27,996 nucleotides of DNA from Oscillibacter sp. Lineage in GTDB: Bacteria; Bacillota; Clostridia; Oscillospirales; Oscillospiraceae. Shown here piece by piece: positions 8,423 to 16,711 of this stretch. The translations under genes and the position numbers were made by a program. The notes beneath the pieces are model-generated. The model saw only the letters and a list, made by a program, of their open reading frames with translations. It did not search any database and was not told the DNA's origin. The DNA is taken from positions 20,295-48,290 of the forward strand of contig DNFA01000009.1 in the NCBI GenBank assembly GCA_003487665.1. The letters run 5' to 3'. The stretch's first letter is position 1. Every line of letters starts with the position of its first letter.

Positions 8423-9676
8423 ATGGGTATCATCACCATACAGGGCGGCACGCCGCTGCGGGGCGAAACGGTCATACAGGGCGCGAAGAACAGTGCGCTG
8501 CCCATTCTGGCCGCGTCGCTACTGAGCGGGGACGTGTGCCGCATCGAGGGCTGTCCGCACCTGAGCGATGTGGACTCGGCGGCGGACATCCTGCGGTATC
8601 TGGGCTGCACCGTGGTCTGGGAGGACGATGACCTGCTGGTGGACAGCCGCACCCTGACGCGGTGCGACATTCCCCAGTCGCTGATGCGGCGGATGCGCTC
8701 ATCGGTGATCTTTTTAGGGGCGATACTGGCGCGGTGCGGCTGGGCGGAGCTGAGCTATCCCGGCGGCTGTGAGCTGGGACCCCGCCCCATCGACCTGCAC
8801 CTGTCGGCGCTGCGGGCGCTGGGCGCGGATATATCCGACGCCGGAGGCACCCTGCGGTGCCGGGCGGCGCACCTGCGGGGCTGCCAGATCGTGCTGGCCA
8901 CGCCCAGCGTGGGCGCTACGGAGAACGCCATGCTGGCCGCCTGCGGCGCAGAGGGCGACACGGTGATCTGCAACGCGGCGCGGGAGCCGGAGATCGCTGA
9001 CCTGCAGGAGTTCCTGTGCGCCATGGGCGCGCAGGTGCGGGGCGCAGGCGGCTCGGTCATCACCGTATCGCCGGGGCGCGCGCTCCACGGCTGCGCCCAC
9101 CGGGTGATACCTGACCGGATCGTGACGGCCACCTATCTCTGCGCGGCGGCGGCCGCAGGCGGCGATATCACCCTGCGGAACACGGAGCACCGGCAGCTGG
9201 CAGCGGTGACGACGGCGCTGCGGCAGGCCGGGTGCCGGGTGGACTGCGGCGCGGACTACATACGCCTGACGCGGACAGAGCCGCTGCGGGCGGTGCCGCC
9301 GGTGCAGACCACGCCCTATCCGGGCTTTCCCACGGACTGTCAGGCCATCTTCATGGCCGCCCTGCTGCAAAGCCGGGGCACCACCGTGTTCGTGGAGAAT
9401 ATTTTTCAGAGCCGCTACCGCCATGTGCCGGAGCTGATCCGCATGGGCGCGGATATCCGCACGGAGGGGCGCGTGGCGGTGGTGTGCGGCGTGGAGCGCC
9501 TCCACGGCGCGGAGGTGGTGGCCACCGACCTGCGGGGCGGCGCGGCGCTGGTAACGGCGGGGCTGGCCGCAGAGGGCATCACCACCGTGCAGGGCGTGGG
9601 GCACATCCACCGGGGCTATGAGGAGCTGCCCGCCCACCTGCGGGCGCTGGGCGCACACATTACAGAGGAAAACTGA
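8423..9676 (+). CDS. murA: UDP-N-acetylglucosamine 1-carboxyvinyltransferase
   Basis: A 417-aa EPSP-synthase-fold enzyme that transfers enolpyruvate from PEP to UDP-GlcNAc, the first committed step of peptidoglycan synthesis. Lys22-Asn23 in GAKNSALPIL and the active-site loop YPGGCELGPRPIDLHL are present. Cys116 is the residue alkylated by fosfomycin in the family, so the enzyme is predicted to be sensitive in principle. DLRGGAALVTAGLAAEG near the C-terminus is the second conserved motif. GGGAAAGGGAGGG precedes the ATG. Firmicutes often have two MurA paralogues, and whether another exists elsewhere cannot be seen here. Confidence 0.96.
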   Translation: MGIITIQGGTPLRGETVIQGAKNSALPILAASLLSGDVCRIEGCPHLSDVDSAADILRYLGCTVVWEDDDLLVDSRTLTRCDIPQSLMRRMRSSVIFLGAILARCGWAELSYPGGCELGPRPIDLHLSALRALGADISDAGGTLRCRAAHLRGCQIVLATPSVGATENAMLAACGAEGDTVICNAAREPEIADLQEFLCAMGAQVRGAGGSVITVSPGRALHGCAHRVIPDRIVTATYLCAAAAAGGDITLRNTEHRQLAAVTTALRQAGCRVDCGADYIRLTRTEPLRAVPPVQTTPYPGFPTDCQAIFMAALLQSRGTTVFVENIFQSRYRHVPELIRMGADIRTEGRVAVVCGVERLHGAEVVATDLRGGAALVTAGLAAEGITTVQGVGHIHRGYEELPAHLRALGAHITEEN

Positions 9677-9703
9677 CAGCAAAGCAGCGGAGGAGTCGGA
9701 ACG

Positions 9704-10462
9704 ATGGCAAGGCGTAAACGGTACAACCACAAGCGGCGGAGAGGGAGCCTGAGCTTCCTCTACAAGCTGCTGGCTTTTGTGCTGATCTGCACCGCCATCG
9801 CTCTGGCTCTGACGCTGTTTTTCCGTATACGCACCATCGACGTCAGCGGCAGCCAGCGCTACTCCGCCCAGGAGATCATCGACGCGGCGGAGGTGCAGGT
9901 GGGGGACAACATGTTCCTGATGAACAAGTACCGGGCAGCGGAGCGCATCCGCGCCGCGCTGCCCTATATCGAGACGGTGCAGTTCCGCCGGGATATGCCG
10001 GACGGTCTGCGCATCATCGTCACCGAGTGTACCGACCCGGCGGCCATCGTGCAGGACGGCAAGGCCTATCTGCTGTGCGACACGGGAACCATCGTGGACG
10101 ACGTGGCGGCCAGCGCAGCCAAAAAGCGGATACAGGTCAAGGGTCTTACGCTGGTGGAGCCGGTGGTGGGGCAGCCCGCACAGGCGGCGGAGGGACAGGA
10201 GCTGGCGCTGACGCAGCTGCTGGCGCTGATGCAGGCGCTGGACGAGCGCGGCATGGGCGGCGACGTGACGCTGATCGACATGAGCGACCCGGCGCAGCTG
10301 ACGCTGGGCTATCTGGGGCGGTTCAACGTGTATTTCCCCTGGGACGCGGACTACGGCTACAAGCTGGACTATCTGCTGGCGGTGGTGGAAAAGCTGGAGG
10401 CCAACGAAAAGGGCGTCATCAACATGATGCAGGAGGGCAAGGCGCGGTTCATCCCGGAATGA
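9704..10462 (+). CDS. ftsQ: Cell division protein FtsQ/DivIB
   Basis: A 252-aa bitopic protein: a very basic cytoplasmic start (MARRKRYNHKRRRG), one membrane helix at about 19-40, then a POTRA domain at about 42-110 (RTIDVSGSQRYSAQEII to LRIIVTE), followed by the beta domain. It forms the FtsQ-FtsL-FtsB/DivIC complex that licenses septal wall synthesis. The start follows CGGAGGAG. It lies between murA and ftsZ, a common Gram-positive arrangement. No ftsA gene follows it. Confidence 0.93.
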   Translation: MARRKRYNHKRRRGSLSFLYKLLAFVLICTAIALALTLFFRIRTIDVSGSQRYSAQEIIDAAEVQVGDNMFLMNKYRAAERIRAALPYIETVQFRRDMPDGLRIIVTECTDPAAIVQDGKAYLLCDTGTIVDDVAASAAKKRIQVKGLTLVEPVVGQPAQAAEGQELALTQLLALMQALDERGMGGDVTLIDMSDPAQLTLGYLGRFNVYFPWDADYGYKLDYLLAVVEKLEANEKGVINMMQEGKARFIPE

Positions 10463-10501
10463 CGGAGTCGAAAAGTTTTTTCGCAAATTAAGTGCTTTCA
10501 C

Positions 10502-10530
10502 TTGACGCTTGCGCTGATTCGTAATACAAT
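10502..10530 (+). promoter_or_regulatory. Sigma-A promoter of ftsZ
   Basis: TTGACG (10502-10507), a 17-nt spacer and TACAAT (10525-10530). A second overlapping TACAAT occurs at 10530-10535. The ftsZ start is 67 nt downstream of the first -10 element. This gives ftsZ transcription independent of the upstream wall genes and shows that the longer open frame reaching back to 10502 is not coding there. Confidence 0.8.
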
Positions 10531-10597
10531 ACAATATATGGCACTTTGGCGGGGATTATTCCCCATTTTCATACAAATTATGGCAGGAGGAGCAGAC

Positions 10598-11713
10598 ATG
10601 GCTTTTGGATTGGAGACAGGCCCGGAAAATGTTGTCAGCATCAAGGTCGTGGGCGTAGGCGGCGGCGGCAACAATGTGGTCAACCGCATGGTACGCAGCG
10701 GCGCGCAGGGCGTGGATTTTGTGGCCGTGAATACGGACAAGCAGGCGCTGAATGCTTCCAGCGCTACCTATAAAATTCAGATCGGCGAGAAGCTCACCGG
10801 CGGCAAGGGCGCAGGCTCCAACCCCGACGTGGGACGCAAGGCCGCCGAGGAGAGCCGCAACCAGATGGCCAAGGCGCTGGAGAACACCGACATGGTGTTC
10901 ATCACCGCGGGCATGGGCGGCGGCACCGGCACCGGCGCAGCCCCTGTGGTGGCGGAGATCGCGCGGGAGGCCGGTATCCTCACCGTGGGCGTGGTGACGA
11001 AGCCCTTCGGCTTTGAAGGCCGCCGCCGCATGACCCAGGCGGAGCAGGGCATCGAGGAGCTGCGCAGCAAGGTGGATTCCCTTGTCATCATCCCCAACGA
11101 GCGTCTGAAATACGCCACCGACCAGAAGATCACCTTTGCCAACGCCTTCGAGATCGCGGACGACGTGCTGCGCCAGGCGGTGCAGTCCATCTCCGACCTG
11201 ATCCGCGACACCGGGTTCATCAACCTGGACTTTGCGGACGTGACGGCCATCATGAAGGACGCCGGCCTTGCCCACATGGGCGTCGGCCGCGCCGCCGGTA
11301 AGGGCAAGGCCGAGGAAGCGGCGCGCATGGCCATCTCCTCCCCCCTGCTGGAAACGTCCATCAACGGCGCGCGGGGCGTGCTGATCAATGTCACCGGCTC
11401 CATGGACATCGGTCTGGAGGAGGTGGAGCAGGCCGCCACGCTGGTGCAGCAGGCGGTGCATCCCGATGCGCTGACCATTTTCGGCGCCGCCTTCGACGAG
11501 ACGCTGGACGACGAGATCCGCGTCACCGTCATCGCCACGGGCTTCGATGAGGCGCAGCAGGCGGCCAACGCCGCCGCCGCGACCCAGCCGGCGCAGGCCG
11601 CCGCCAACGGCGCACCCCAGCCGCTGGACGAGGTCAAGGGCGAGCAGGGGCAGGATGAGATGGACAAGTCCTTCGACGAGATCCTGCGGATATTCAATAA
11701 GGATAAGTTCTGA
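10598..11713 (+). CDS. ftsZ: Cell division GTPase FtsZ
   Basis: A 371-aa tubulin homologue that polymerises into the Z ring. The GTP-binding signature GGGTGTG is at 107-113, and the T7 loop NLDFADV, carrying the catalytic acidic residue of the family, starts at residue 209. A flexible Ala/Gln-rich linker (about 320-350) leads to the conserved C-terminal peptide DEILRIFNKDKF, which binds membrane tethers. No FtsA is encoded next to it, so another tether such as SepF is expected elsewhere (inference). AGGAGG at 10585-10590 and the promoter position fix the start at 10598. Confidence 0.98.
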   Translation: MAFGLETGPENVVSIKVVGVGGGGNNVVNRMVRSGAQGVDFVAVNTDKQALNASSATYKIQIGEKLTGGKGAGSNPDVGRKAAEESRNQMAKALENTDMVFITAGMGGGTGTGAAPVVAEIAREAGILTVGVVTKPFGFEGRRRMTQAEQGIEELRSKVDSLVIIPNERLKYATDQKITFANAFEIADDVLRQAVQSISDLIRDTGFINLDFADVTAIMKDAGLAHMGVGRAAGKGKAEEAARMAISSPLLETSINGARGVLINVTGSMDIGLEEVEQAATLVQQAVHPDALTIFGAAFDETLDDEIRVTVIATGFDEAQQAANAAAATQPAQAAANGAPQPLDEVKGEQGQDEMDKSFDEILRIFNKDKF

Positions 11714-11720
11714 GATACAA

Positions 11721-11748
11721 AAAGCCTCCCCCGGACGGGGGAGGCTTT
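11721..11748. terminator. Bidirectional intrinsic terminator between ftsZ and the zinc-ribbon gene
   Basis: AAAGCCTCCCCC and GGGGGAGGCTTT form a perfect 12-bp stem with a 4-nt loop. The + strand reading ends in TTT and the - strand reading in TTTTT. It lies between the stops of two convergent genes. Confidence 0.88.
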
Positions 11749-11751
11749 GCA

Positions 11752-12504
11752 TCACCATTGCGCAAGGTCAACGGGAACGGCGACCTCTTTATCAAATCCA
11801 GAGAATATCAGAGAGGTGTCCCCCGTGAGATCCTCCAGCACCGACAGGTCATAGGTGCACACGAATACATGCTCATCGACGGCAGCGCTGACATCATAGG
11901 GGTAGTACCAGTCCTCAAATCCGTCATCTCCCACTATTACCAGGTAAGGGAACGTCTGATACGTGTCACCCTCTACCACATAGACGGTGAGGATATCCTC
12001 CTCCCAGTCCGCTTTGAGACTCGCCACGGCGAAGGCAGAATCCTCCAGATAGAAGCTCTCTCCTATCTCCGCATACTCCCGCGCTGTGGATTCGATCTCC
12101 TCGGCGGGTGCTTCCTGCTCCCAGCCGTAGTCGGGATAGTCGGGCGTCAGCTCCTCCTTACCGCCGAAGATGCTGCCAAAATCATTGGCCACGCAGCCGC
12201 GCACCAGATTCAGCTGTATTATAATGACGATCACGGCGATCACCGCGCCTATTATCCCCTTTTTCGGCACATGCTGCCGGATGTAGGGCTTGGGGCGGCG
12301 GGTCTGCTCCTCGTAGCAGACCTTCTCCTCATGGCACTCCTTGCGCTCGTAGCACTCCTTCTCCTGCCCGGCGTAGTGGACAGTGCCCTCCGCGTCCACC
12401 CACTCCTGCCGGGGCGGACGGTTATAGGCGCCGCATTTGGGGCAGAAGCCCTCCTTGCGATAGTCGTATGTTTTGCCGCAGGCCTTGCAGCGGATGGATG
12501 CCAT
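11752..12504 (-). CDS. Zinc-ribbon membrane protein of unknown function
   Basis: A 250-aa protein. The N-terminus has a zinc ribbon of the form CKAC...CPKC within the first 30 residues, then a stretch rich in Glu, Lys and Cys (KECYERKECHEEKVCYEE). One membrane helix follows at about 83-100, then an acidic extracytoplasmic domain of about 145 residues rich in Tyr and Asp. ATG 12504 is preferred to the GTG two codons upstream because GGGAGGAG lies 5 nt before it, whereas the GTG overlaps that site. It has its own promoter and is convergent with ftsZ, so it is not part of the dcw operon. I do not recognise the extracytoplasmic domain; a sensory or envelope role is only a guess. Confidence 0.8.
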   Translation of the reverse strand: MASIRCKACGKTYDYRKEGFCPKCGAYNRPPRQEWVDAEGTVHYAGQEKECYERKECHEEKVCYEEQTRRPKPYIRQHVPKKGIIGAVIAVIVIIIQLNLVRGCVANDFGSIFGGKEELTPDYPDYGWEQEAPAEEIESTAREYAEIGESFYLEDSAFAVASLKADWEEDILTVYVVEGDTYQTFPYLVIVGDDGFEDWYYPYDVSAAVDEHVFVCTYDLSVLEDLTGDTSLIFSGFDKEVAVPVDLAQW

Positions 12505-12536
12505 ACGCACTCCTCCCTTCCGGTGTCCTTGCCGCC

Positions 12537-12565
12537 ATTATACAGGACGCGGCGCGGATTGTCCA
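12537..12565 (-). promoter_or_regulatory. Sigma-A promoter of the zinc-ribbon gene
   Basis: On the - strand: TGGACA (12560-12565), a 17-nt spacer and TATAAT (12537-12542), 32 nt upstream of the ATG at 12504. This matches 11 of the 12 consensus bases. Confidence 0.8.
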
Positions 12566-12620
12566 TCAACTTCCGGTTGCGGCGGCAAAAAACCACGGAA
12601 ACTTCAGGTTGCGCCGCAAA

Positions 12621-12652
12621 AACGCCCGTATGCCAGCAGGCATACGGGCGTT
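12621..12652 (-). terminator. Terminator of the B12 uptake operon
   Basis: AACGCCCGTATGCC and GGCATACGGGCGTT form a perfect 14-bp stem with a 4-nt loop. On the - strand it ends in TTTTT. It starts 3 nt after the stop of the ATPase/S-component fusion gene. Confidence 0.9.
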
Positions 12653-12655
12653 CGC

Positions 12656-15298
12656 TTATTCCACAAGGCCGTACTTGACCTTGATCCTGTCCAGCTTTTC
12701 CAACATCGGCTCCGCCAGCACCCACAGGAAGAACACCGTGGCCGCCGCATGGACACAGTCCACTGGGAAGCCGGTGACGTAGTAGGCGGCGATGACCTTC
12801 CACTCCAGCGTCCGGGCGTAGAGCAGCGCCGACACCGGGTTCATGATGCCGCCGTAGATCACCACGGCGGCGATGGCGCCGAACACGCACAGGGCGGCGC
12901 GGCTGCGGCGCAGCCATCCCCGGCGGAACAGCACGCCCGCCAGAAAGCCGATGATGCCCATGGCGAACATCTGGAACGGCGTCCACGGCCCCTGGGAGAA
13001 CAGTACGTTGCTGGCCAGCATGGTCACGGCACCCACCAGAAAGCCCGTCTCGCCGCCCAGCGCCACGCCGGAGATAATGGTCAGCGCCAGCACCGGCTTG
13101 AACTGGGGCAGCATGAAGAACGCCGCCCGCCCCGCCACGCCCAGCGCGCACAGGGTGGCCACCAGCACCAGCTCCCGCGCCTGGGGACGGCGTCCCTCGA
13201 ACACGAGGAAGAAGGGCGCCATACATTCCAGCAGCACCGCAAAGGCCACCGGGTAATACCCCGTATTCCCCAGCCACCGGAAGCCCAGATACAGCGTGGC
13301 CGGGATACACAGCAGGATCAGCAGCGCCGCCGCACGGGTACGCTTGGACAGCCGCCGCCTCTGCATCGGCGTGGGAAGCATGGTCAAAGGCCGGGAACGC
13401 CGCCCCACGGCGGCGATGCAGCCGAACAGCAGGGCGATGAACAGCCCGTACAGTGCCAGCGTCCGCCATCCCTCCTGCGACAGTGCGCCGCCGCCCACCA
13501 GCCGGGTCAGGTCGGTGTTCCTGGCGGCATGCCAGAAGATGGCCAGCGCCCCGCCGCCGCACAGGACGGCGGCCGCCTTCCGCCACCACGGAAGCTTTTT
13601 CGGCTTCCACGCGGCGGACTCCTCCGCCGCCGGCGGCAGCGGCTGATAGGCCGTCTCCGGCTCCGGCTGGGGCGGCACCGTACCGCCGATAACGGTCATC
13701 ACGTCCTCCGGCGTCACCGCCTCGGGGCACAGCGTCCGCGCCATGCGGTTGGCGGAGGTGGTGTAAAAGCTGTTGCCGGAGAAAAACGCACGCGGCGCGC
13801 CGCAGGTGACGATGCTCCCGTCGAAGAACAGGGCGCAGCGGTGGGCGTATTGGGCGCAGAAGGCCACGTCGTGGCTGACCATCAGCACGGACACGCCGCT
13901 CGCCGTCAGCGCCGACAGGATGGCGGCAAAGCTCTGCTTGAAGGCGGCGTCCAGCCCCTTGGTAGGCTCGTCCAGCAGCAGGATATCCGGCCGGTGCAGC
14001 AGCACTTTGGCCAGCGCCGCCCGCTGCTGCTCGCCGCCGGACAGGTCGTAGGGGTGGTGATCCAGCAGCTCCGTCAGGCGGCACAGCGCCACCGCCTGCT
14101 CCATGCGGCGCTGCCGCTCCTCCGGAGCCACAGCCGTGCCGTCGAAGGATTCGTACAGATCCTGCCGGACGGTGTTTTTCACGAACAGGCACCGGGGATC
14201 CTGCGGCAGCACGCCCAGCCGCCCGGTGTGGGACACGGCGCCCCGCTGGGGCGTCAGCGCTCCGGACAGCAGACCCAGCGTGGTGGATTTGCCCGCGCCG
14301 TTGCCGCCCAGCAGCGCCAGCAGCTCGCCCCGGCGCAACTGGATATCCAATCCCCGCACCACGTCCTCCGTCTGGCCGTCGTACCGGAACCACAGACCCT
14401 CGCCGGTAAGCACCGGCTCCCCGGCGGGATAGGCCGGCTCCGGCGGCAGCGGGCGCAGCGGATGCGACCCGCACCAGTCCGTCAGGAAGTCCCGCCCCTC
14501 CCGCACGGTGATGGGGCAGGACGCGTCCGCGTCCACAGATGCCCAGATGCGCACGGCGGCGGGCATGGCCAGAAACATGTCGTGCCCCTGCCCGCGCAGA
14601 GCACGGCATACCGTTTCCGGCGCACCGGCGCACAGCAGCCGCCCGCCGTCCAGCACGGCGGCGTGGGTGGCCAGAGGCAGCGCCTCCTCCAGCCGGTGCT
14701 CCGTCAGCAGCACGGTAACGCCCAGCTCCCGGTTCAGCCGCCCCACCGTCTGCAAAAAGTCGGCGGCGGCGATGGGATCCAGCTGGCTGGTGGGCTCGTC
14801 CAGTATCAGCAGCCGCGGCTGCATCACCATCACGGAGGCCAGCGCCAGCAGCTGCTTCTGCCCGCCGGACAGCTCGTCCCCCCGCCGGTGGAACCAGTCT
14901 TGTATGCCGAAGAACGACGCCATCTCCGCCACCCGGCGGCGGATGGCGGGCGTGTCATAGCCCAGGCTCTCCAGCCCGAAGGCCAGCTCGTGCCACACCT
15001 TGTCGGTGACGGTCTGCTCCTCCGGAGATTGCAGCACGAAGCCGATATCCGCCGCCTGGCGGCGGGGCGGCAGCTGCTCCAGCGGCTGCCCATCGAACCA
15101 CACGCAGCCCTGCACCGCCCCGTGGGGGCGCAGGGACGGCTTCAGCTGCCGCAGGAGGGTGGTCTTGCCGCAGCCGGAGGTGCCGCACAGCACCCAGAAC
15201 TCCCCGTCCCGGATGGTCAGCTCCACGTCCGACAGCGCCGGGCGCGTCTGCTGCGGATAGGTGAAGCCATAGTGCTCCAACCGCACCAGCTCAGGCAT
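12656..15298 (-). CDS. ECF transporter fusion: two ATPase domains plus S-component-like membrane domain (predicted cobalamin uptake)
   Basis: An 880-aa fusion. ATPase domain 1 has Walker A GTSGCGKTT (Lys45), LSGGQKQ and LLILDEPTSQLD. ATPase domain 2 has GGNGAGKSTT (Lys about 337), LSGGEQQR and DILLLDEPTKGLD. After a Pro/Glu-rich linker, residues about 570-880 form a membrane domain with eight or more helices, including a conserved-looking stretch FKPVLALTIISGVALGG. ECF importers normally have separate EcfA, EcfA' and substrate-binding S proteins; here all three appear in one chain, with EcfT separate upstream. The EcfT stop overlaps this start by 8 nt, and AAGGGAGGGG precedes the ATG. The cobalamin riboswitch ahead of the operon indicates vitamin B12 or a precursor as substrate. 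Substrate assignment is inference; the ECF class is firm. Confidence 0.88.
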   Translation of the reverse strand: MPELVRLEHYGFTYPQQTRPALSDVELTIRDGEFWVLCGTSGCGKTTLLRQLKPSLRPHGAVQGCVWFDGQPLEQLPPRRQAADIGFVLQSPEEQTVTDKVWHELAFGLESLGYDTPAIRRRVAEMASFFGIQDWFHRRGDELSGGQKQLLALASVMVMQPRLLILDEPTSQLDPIAAADFLQTVGRLNRELGVTVLLTEHRLEEALPLATHAAVLDGGRLLCAGAPETVCRALRGQGHDMFLAMPAAVRIWASVDADASCPITVREGRDFLTDWCGSHPLRPLPPEPAYPAGEPVLTGEGLWFRYDGQTEDVVRGLDIQLRRGELLALLGGNGAGKSTTLGLLSGALTPQRGAVSHTGRLGVLPQDPRCLFVKNTVRQDLYESFDGTAVAPEERQRRMEQAVALCRLTELLDHHPYDLSGGEQQRAALAKVLLHRPDILLLDEPTKGLDAAFKQSFAAILSALTASGVSVLMVSHDVAFCAQYAHRCALFFDGSIVTCGAPRAFFSGNSFYTTSANRMARTLCPEAVTPEDVMTVIGGTVPPQPEPETAYQPLPPAAEESAAWKPKKLPWWRKAAAVLCGGGALAIFWHAARNTDLTRLVGGGALSQEGWRTLALYGLFIALLFGCIAAVGRRSRPLTMLPTPMQRRRLSKRTRAAALLILLCIPATLYLGFRWLGNTGYYPVAFAVLLECMAPFFLVFEGRRPQARELVLVATLCALGVAGRAAFFMLPQFKPVLALTIISGVALGGETGFLVGAVTMLASNVLFSQGPWTPFQMFAMGIIGFLAGVLFRRGWLRRSRAALCVFGAIAAVVIYGGIMNPVSALLYARTLEWKVIAAYYVTGFPVDCVHAAATVFFLWVLAEPMLEKLDRIKVKYGLVE

Positions 15299-16196
15299 GA
15301 TGATCCCCTCCCTTCCGTGTGAGATACAGCCGGCGGGACGCAGCGTCCACCAGCGCCGGCGTGAAGCATAGTAATCCGTATACCGCGAAAAAGCTGACGG
15401 TCAGCGGCGTCACCGCCCCGGCGGACAGCAGCGGATAGTACTGAAAGGCCAGTCCTCCCGCCAGAGCGCCGCCCAGCAGATACAGCCCGCAGAAGGCCAT
15501 CCACGTCAGCATGGCCGCGTCCCGCCGGTCAAGGCGGTACAGGGCGAAGGCGGTGCGCCCCGGCAGGCCGTAGCCCCGGCCGCGCATACTGTCGGCGGCG
15601 ATCAGGCCGCTTTCCAGGCTCCATGTGACCACGATGGAGAACACCCGCATGGCCTCCCGCAGCCGCTGCCGCACAGAGCCGCGCCCGGCATCGCGCCCCA
15701 GCCGGCGCTGCGCCTGCGCCACTGTCCGCAGCCGCCGGGTAAACTGCGGCACGAACCGCAGCGTCATGCTCAGCAGCAGCGACAGCGCCGGGATGATCCG
15801 CCCGAACAGATACACCACCTTGTCGGAGGTGATCACGTCCGTGACGCACACGAACCACAGCACCACGGCGGCCAGCAGCACGCCGGAGGCGCAGCCGTAA
15901 AGGATACTCTCCAGCGTCAGCGGATTGCCGGAGGGAAAATACGTCAGGATGGTGGCGCCCTGATGGACAAAGGCCGGGTTCACCAGCGCCGCCAGCAGCG
16001 CCATGGGCAGCAGCCAGACGATCCGCTGCCGCAGGCCGCGCCCGCCCACCAGCTGCGCGGCGCAGCAGCCCGCGCCCAGCAGCGACAGTGCAAGGCACAA
16101 CGGGTGCATGAAAAACATGGCGCAGGCGATGACCAGCGCGAAATAGCTGAAGCTCACCGCCGGATGGCAGCCGCGCAGCAGTCTGTCCACGGTCAT
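15291..16196 (-). CDS. Energy-coupling factor transporter transmembrane protein EcfT
   Basis: A 301-aa CbiQ/EcfT-family membrane protein with several helices in the N-terminal half, a long cytoplasmic coupling region (about 145-200) and C-terminal helices. The hallmark coupling motif appears as AADSMRGRGYG (Ala-x-x-x-Arg-Gly-x-Gly type), with a preceding Arg-rich helix (RFVPQFTRRLRTVAQAQRR). EcfT joins the ATPases to the S component. AAAGGAGG precedes the ATG. It is the first gene after the cobalamin riboswitch and is translationally overlapped with the ATPase/S fusion. Confidence 0.9.
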   Translation of the reverse strand: MTVDRLLRGCHPAVSFSYFALVIACAMFFMHPLCLALSLLGAGCCAAQLVGGRGLRQRIVWLLPMALLAALVNPAFVHQGATILTYFPSGNPLTLESILYGCASGVLLAAVVLWFVCVTDVITSDKVVYLFGRIIPALSLLLSMTLRFVPQFTRRLRTVAQAQRRLGRDAGRGSVRQRLREAMRVFSIVVTWSLESGLIAADSMRGRGYGLPGRTAFALYRLDRRDAAMLTWMAFCGLYLLGGALAGGLAFQYYPLLSAGAVTPLTVSFFAVYGLLCFTPALVDAASRRLYLTRKGGDHHA

Positions 16197-16242
16197 CGCC
16201 TCCTTTCAGGGCAATATGGTAAAGTCAGCAAGAGATAAGAGG

Positions 16243-16274
16243 AGGGGCGGAGGCTCGGCAAAGCCTCCGCCCCT
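16243..16274 (-). other. Strong hairpin in the leader of the B12 uptake operon
   Basis: AGGGGCGGAGGCT and AGCCTCCGCCCCT form a perfect 13-bp stem with a 6-nt loop, between the riboswitch terminator and the EcfT start. No clear T-run follows on the - strand (CCTCTTATCTCTT), so termination would be weak. It may be an mRNA-stabilising hairpin or a dispersed repeat. Confidence 0.55.
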
Positions 16275-16326
16275 TATGGAAAGCAGGTGCGCAGCACCCT
16301 TGGCTTGACAGGGCCGGTGCGGGCGC

Positions 16327-16351
16327 AAAAAAGCCCGGCGAAACGCCGGGC
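16327..16351 (-). terminator. Intrinsic terminator of the cobalamin riboswitch expression platform
   Basis: On the - strand GCCCGGCG and CGCCGGGC form an 8-bp GC-rich stem with a 3-nt loop followed by TTTTTT. It lies downstream of the aptamer and upstream of the EcfT gene. Ligand binding is expected to favour this hairpin and stop transcription of the uptake genes. Confidence 0.88.
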
Positions 16352-16462
16352 GATATGGGTGCAGTACCGCGGAAAGAGTGCCGCCGGTCACAAAACCGCC
16401 CGGTACGTCTTTGCACAGTCTTCACACACGGAGAACACGCCCGCTGCATCATTCGTCCTACT

Positions 16463-16681
16463 CAATGCAATTCTCCTGACTCGCGCCCCGGAGGGTCTTC
16501 CTCCCCGTTTGCAGCCTACCTTCTCATGGGTTTGCCCACAATGGCGGACTTTCGTCCCGGCGGCTCGCGCCGCTTCGGTGCATTCTTGCGCTCACAGTGC
16601 CGGTCGCGTGGGGTTTGGCTACCCCGTTTCCTTTTATGCCGACGTCTGCCCGACCGGGCTTTGCGTGCATCGGCTACATTG
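16463..16681 (-). ncRNA. Cobalamin (vitamin B12) riboswitch aptamer
   Basis: Read on the - strand, conserved cobalamin-family blocks occur in order: AAAAGGAAACGGGGTAGCC, then CAAACCCCACGCGACCG and GCACTGTGA, then GCCATTGTGGGCAAACCC followed by GAGAAGGTAGGC, and the B12-box-like GAGTCAGGAG at 16473-16482. A 7-bp P1 stem closes it (CAATGTA at 16675-16681 with TGCATTG at 16463-16469). It is preceded by a consensus promoter and followed by a terminator. Together these indicate transcriptional repression of the ECF genes by cobalamin. The subclass (adenosyl or aqua/methyl) cannot be decided by eye. Confidence 0.87.
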
Positions 16682-16711
16682 GATCGACGGACTGATATTT
16701 AATTCTCACTT

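Noticed and set aside
12473..15322. 949-codon + strand open frame opposite the ECF fusion gene
   Set aside because: Same reason: composition is Arg/Gln/His/Pro-rich, no domain motifs, and the - strand gene is unambiguous.
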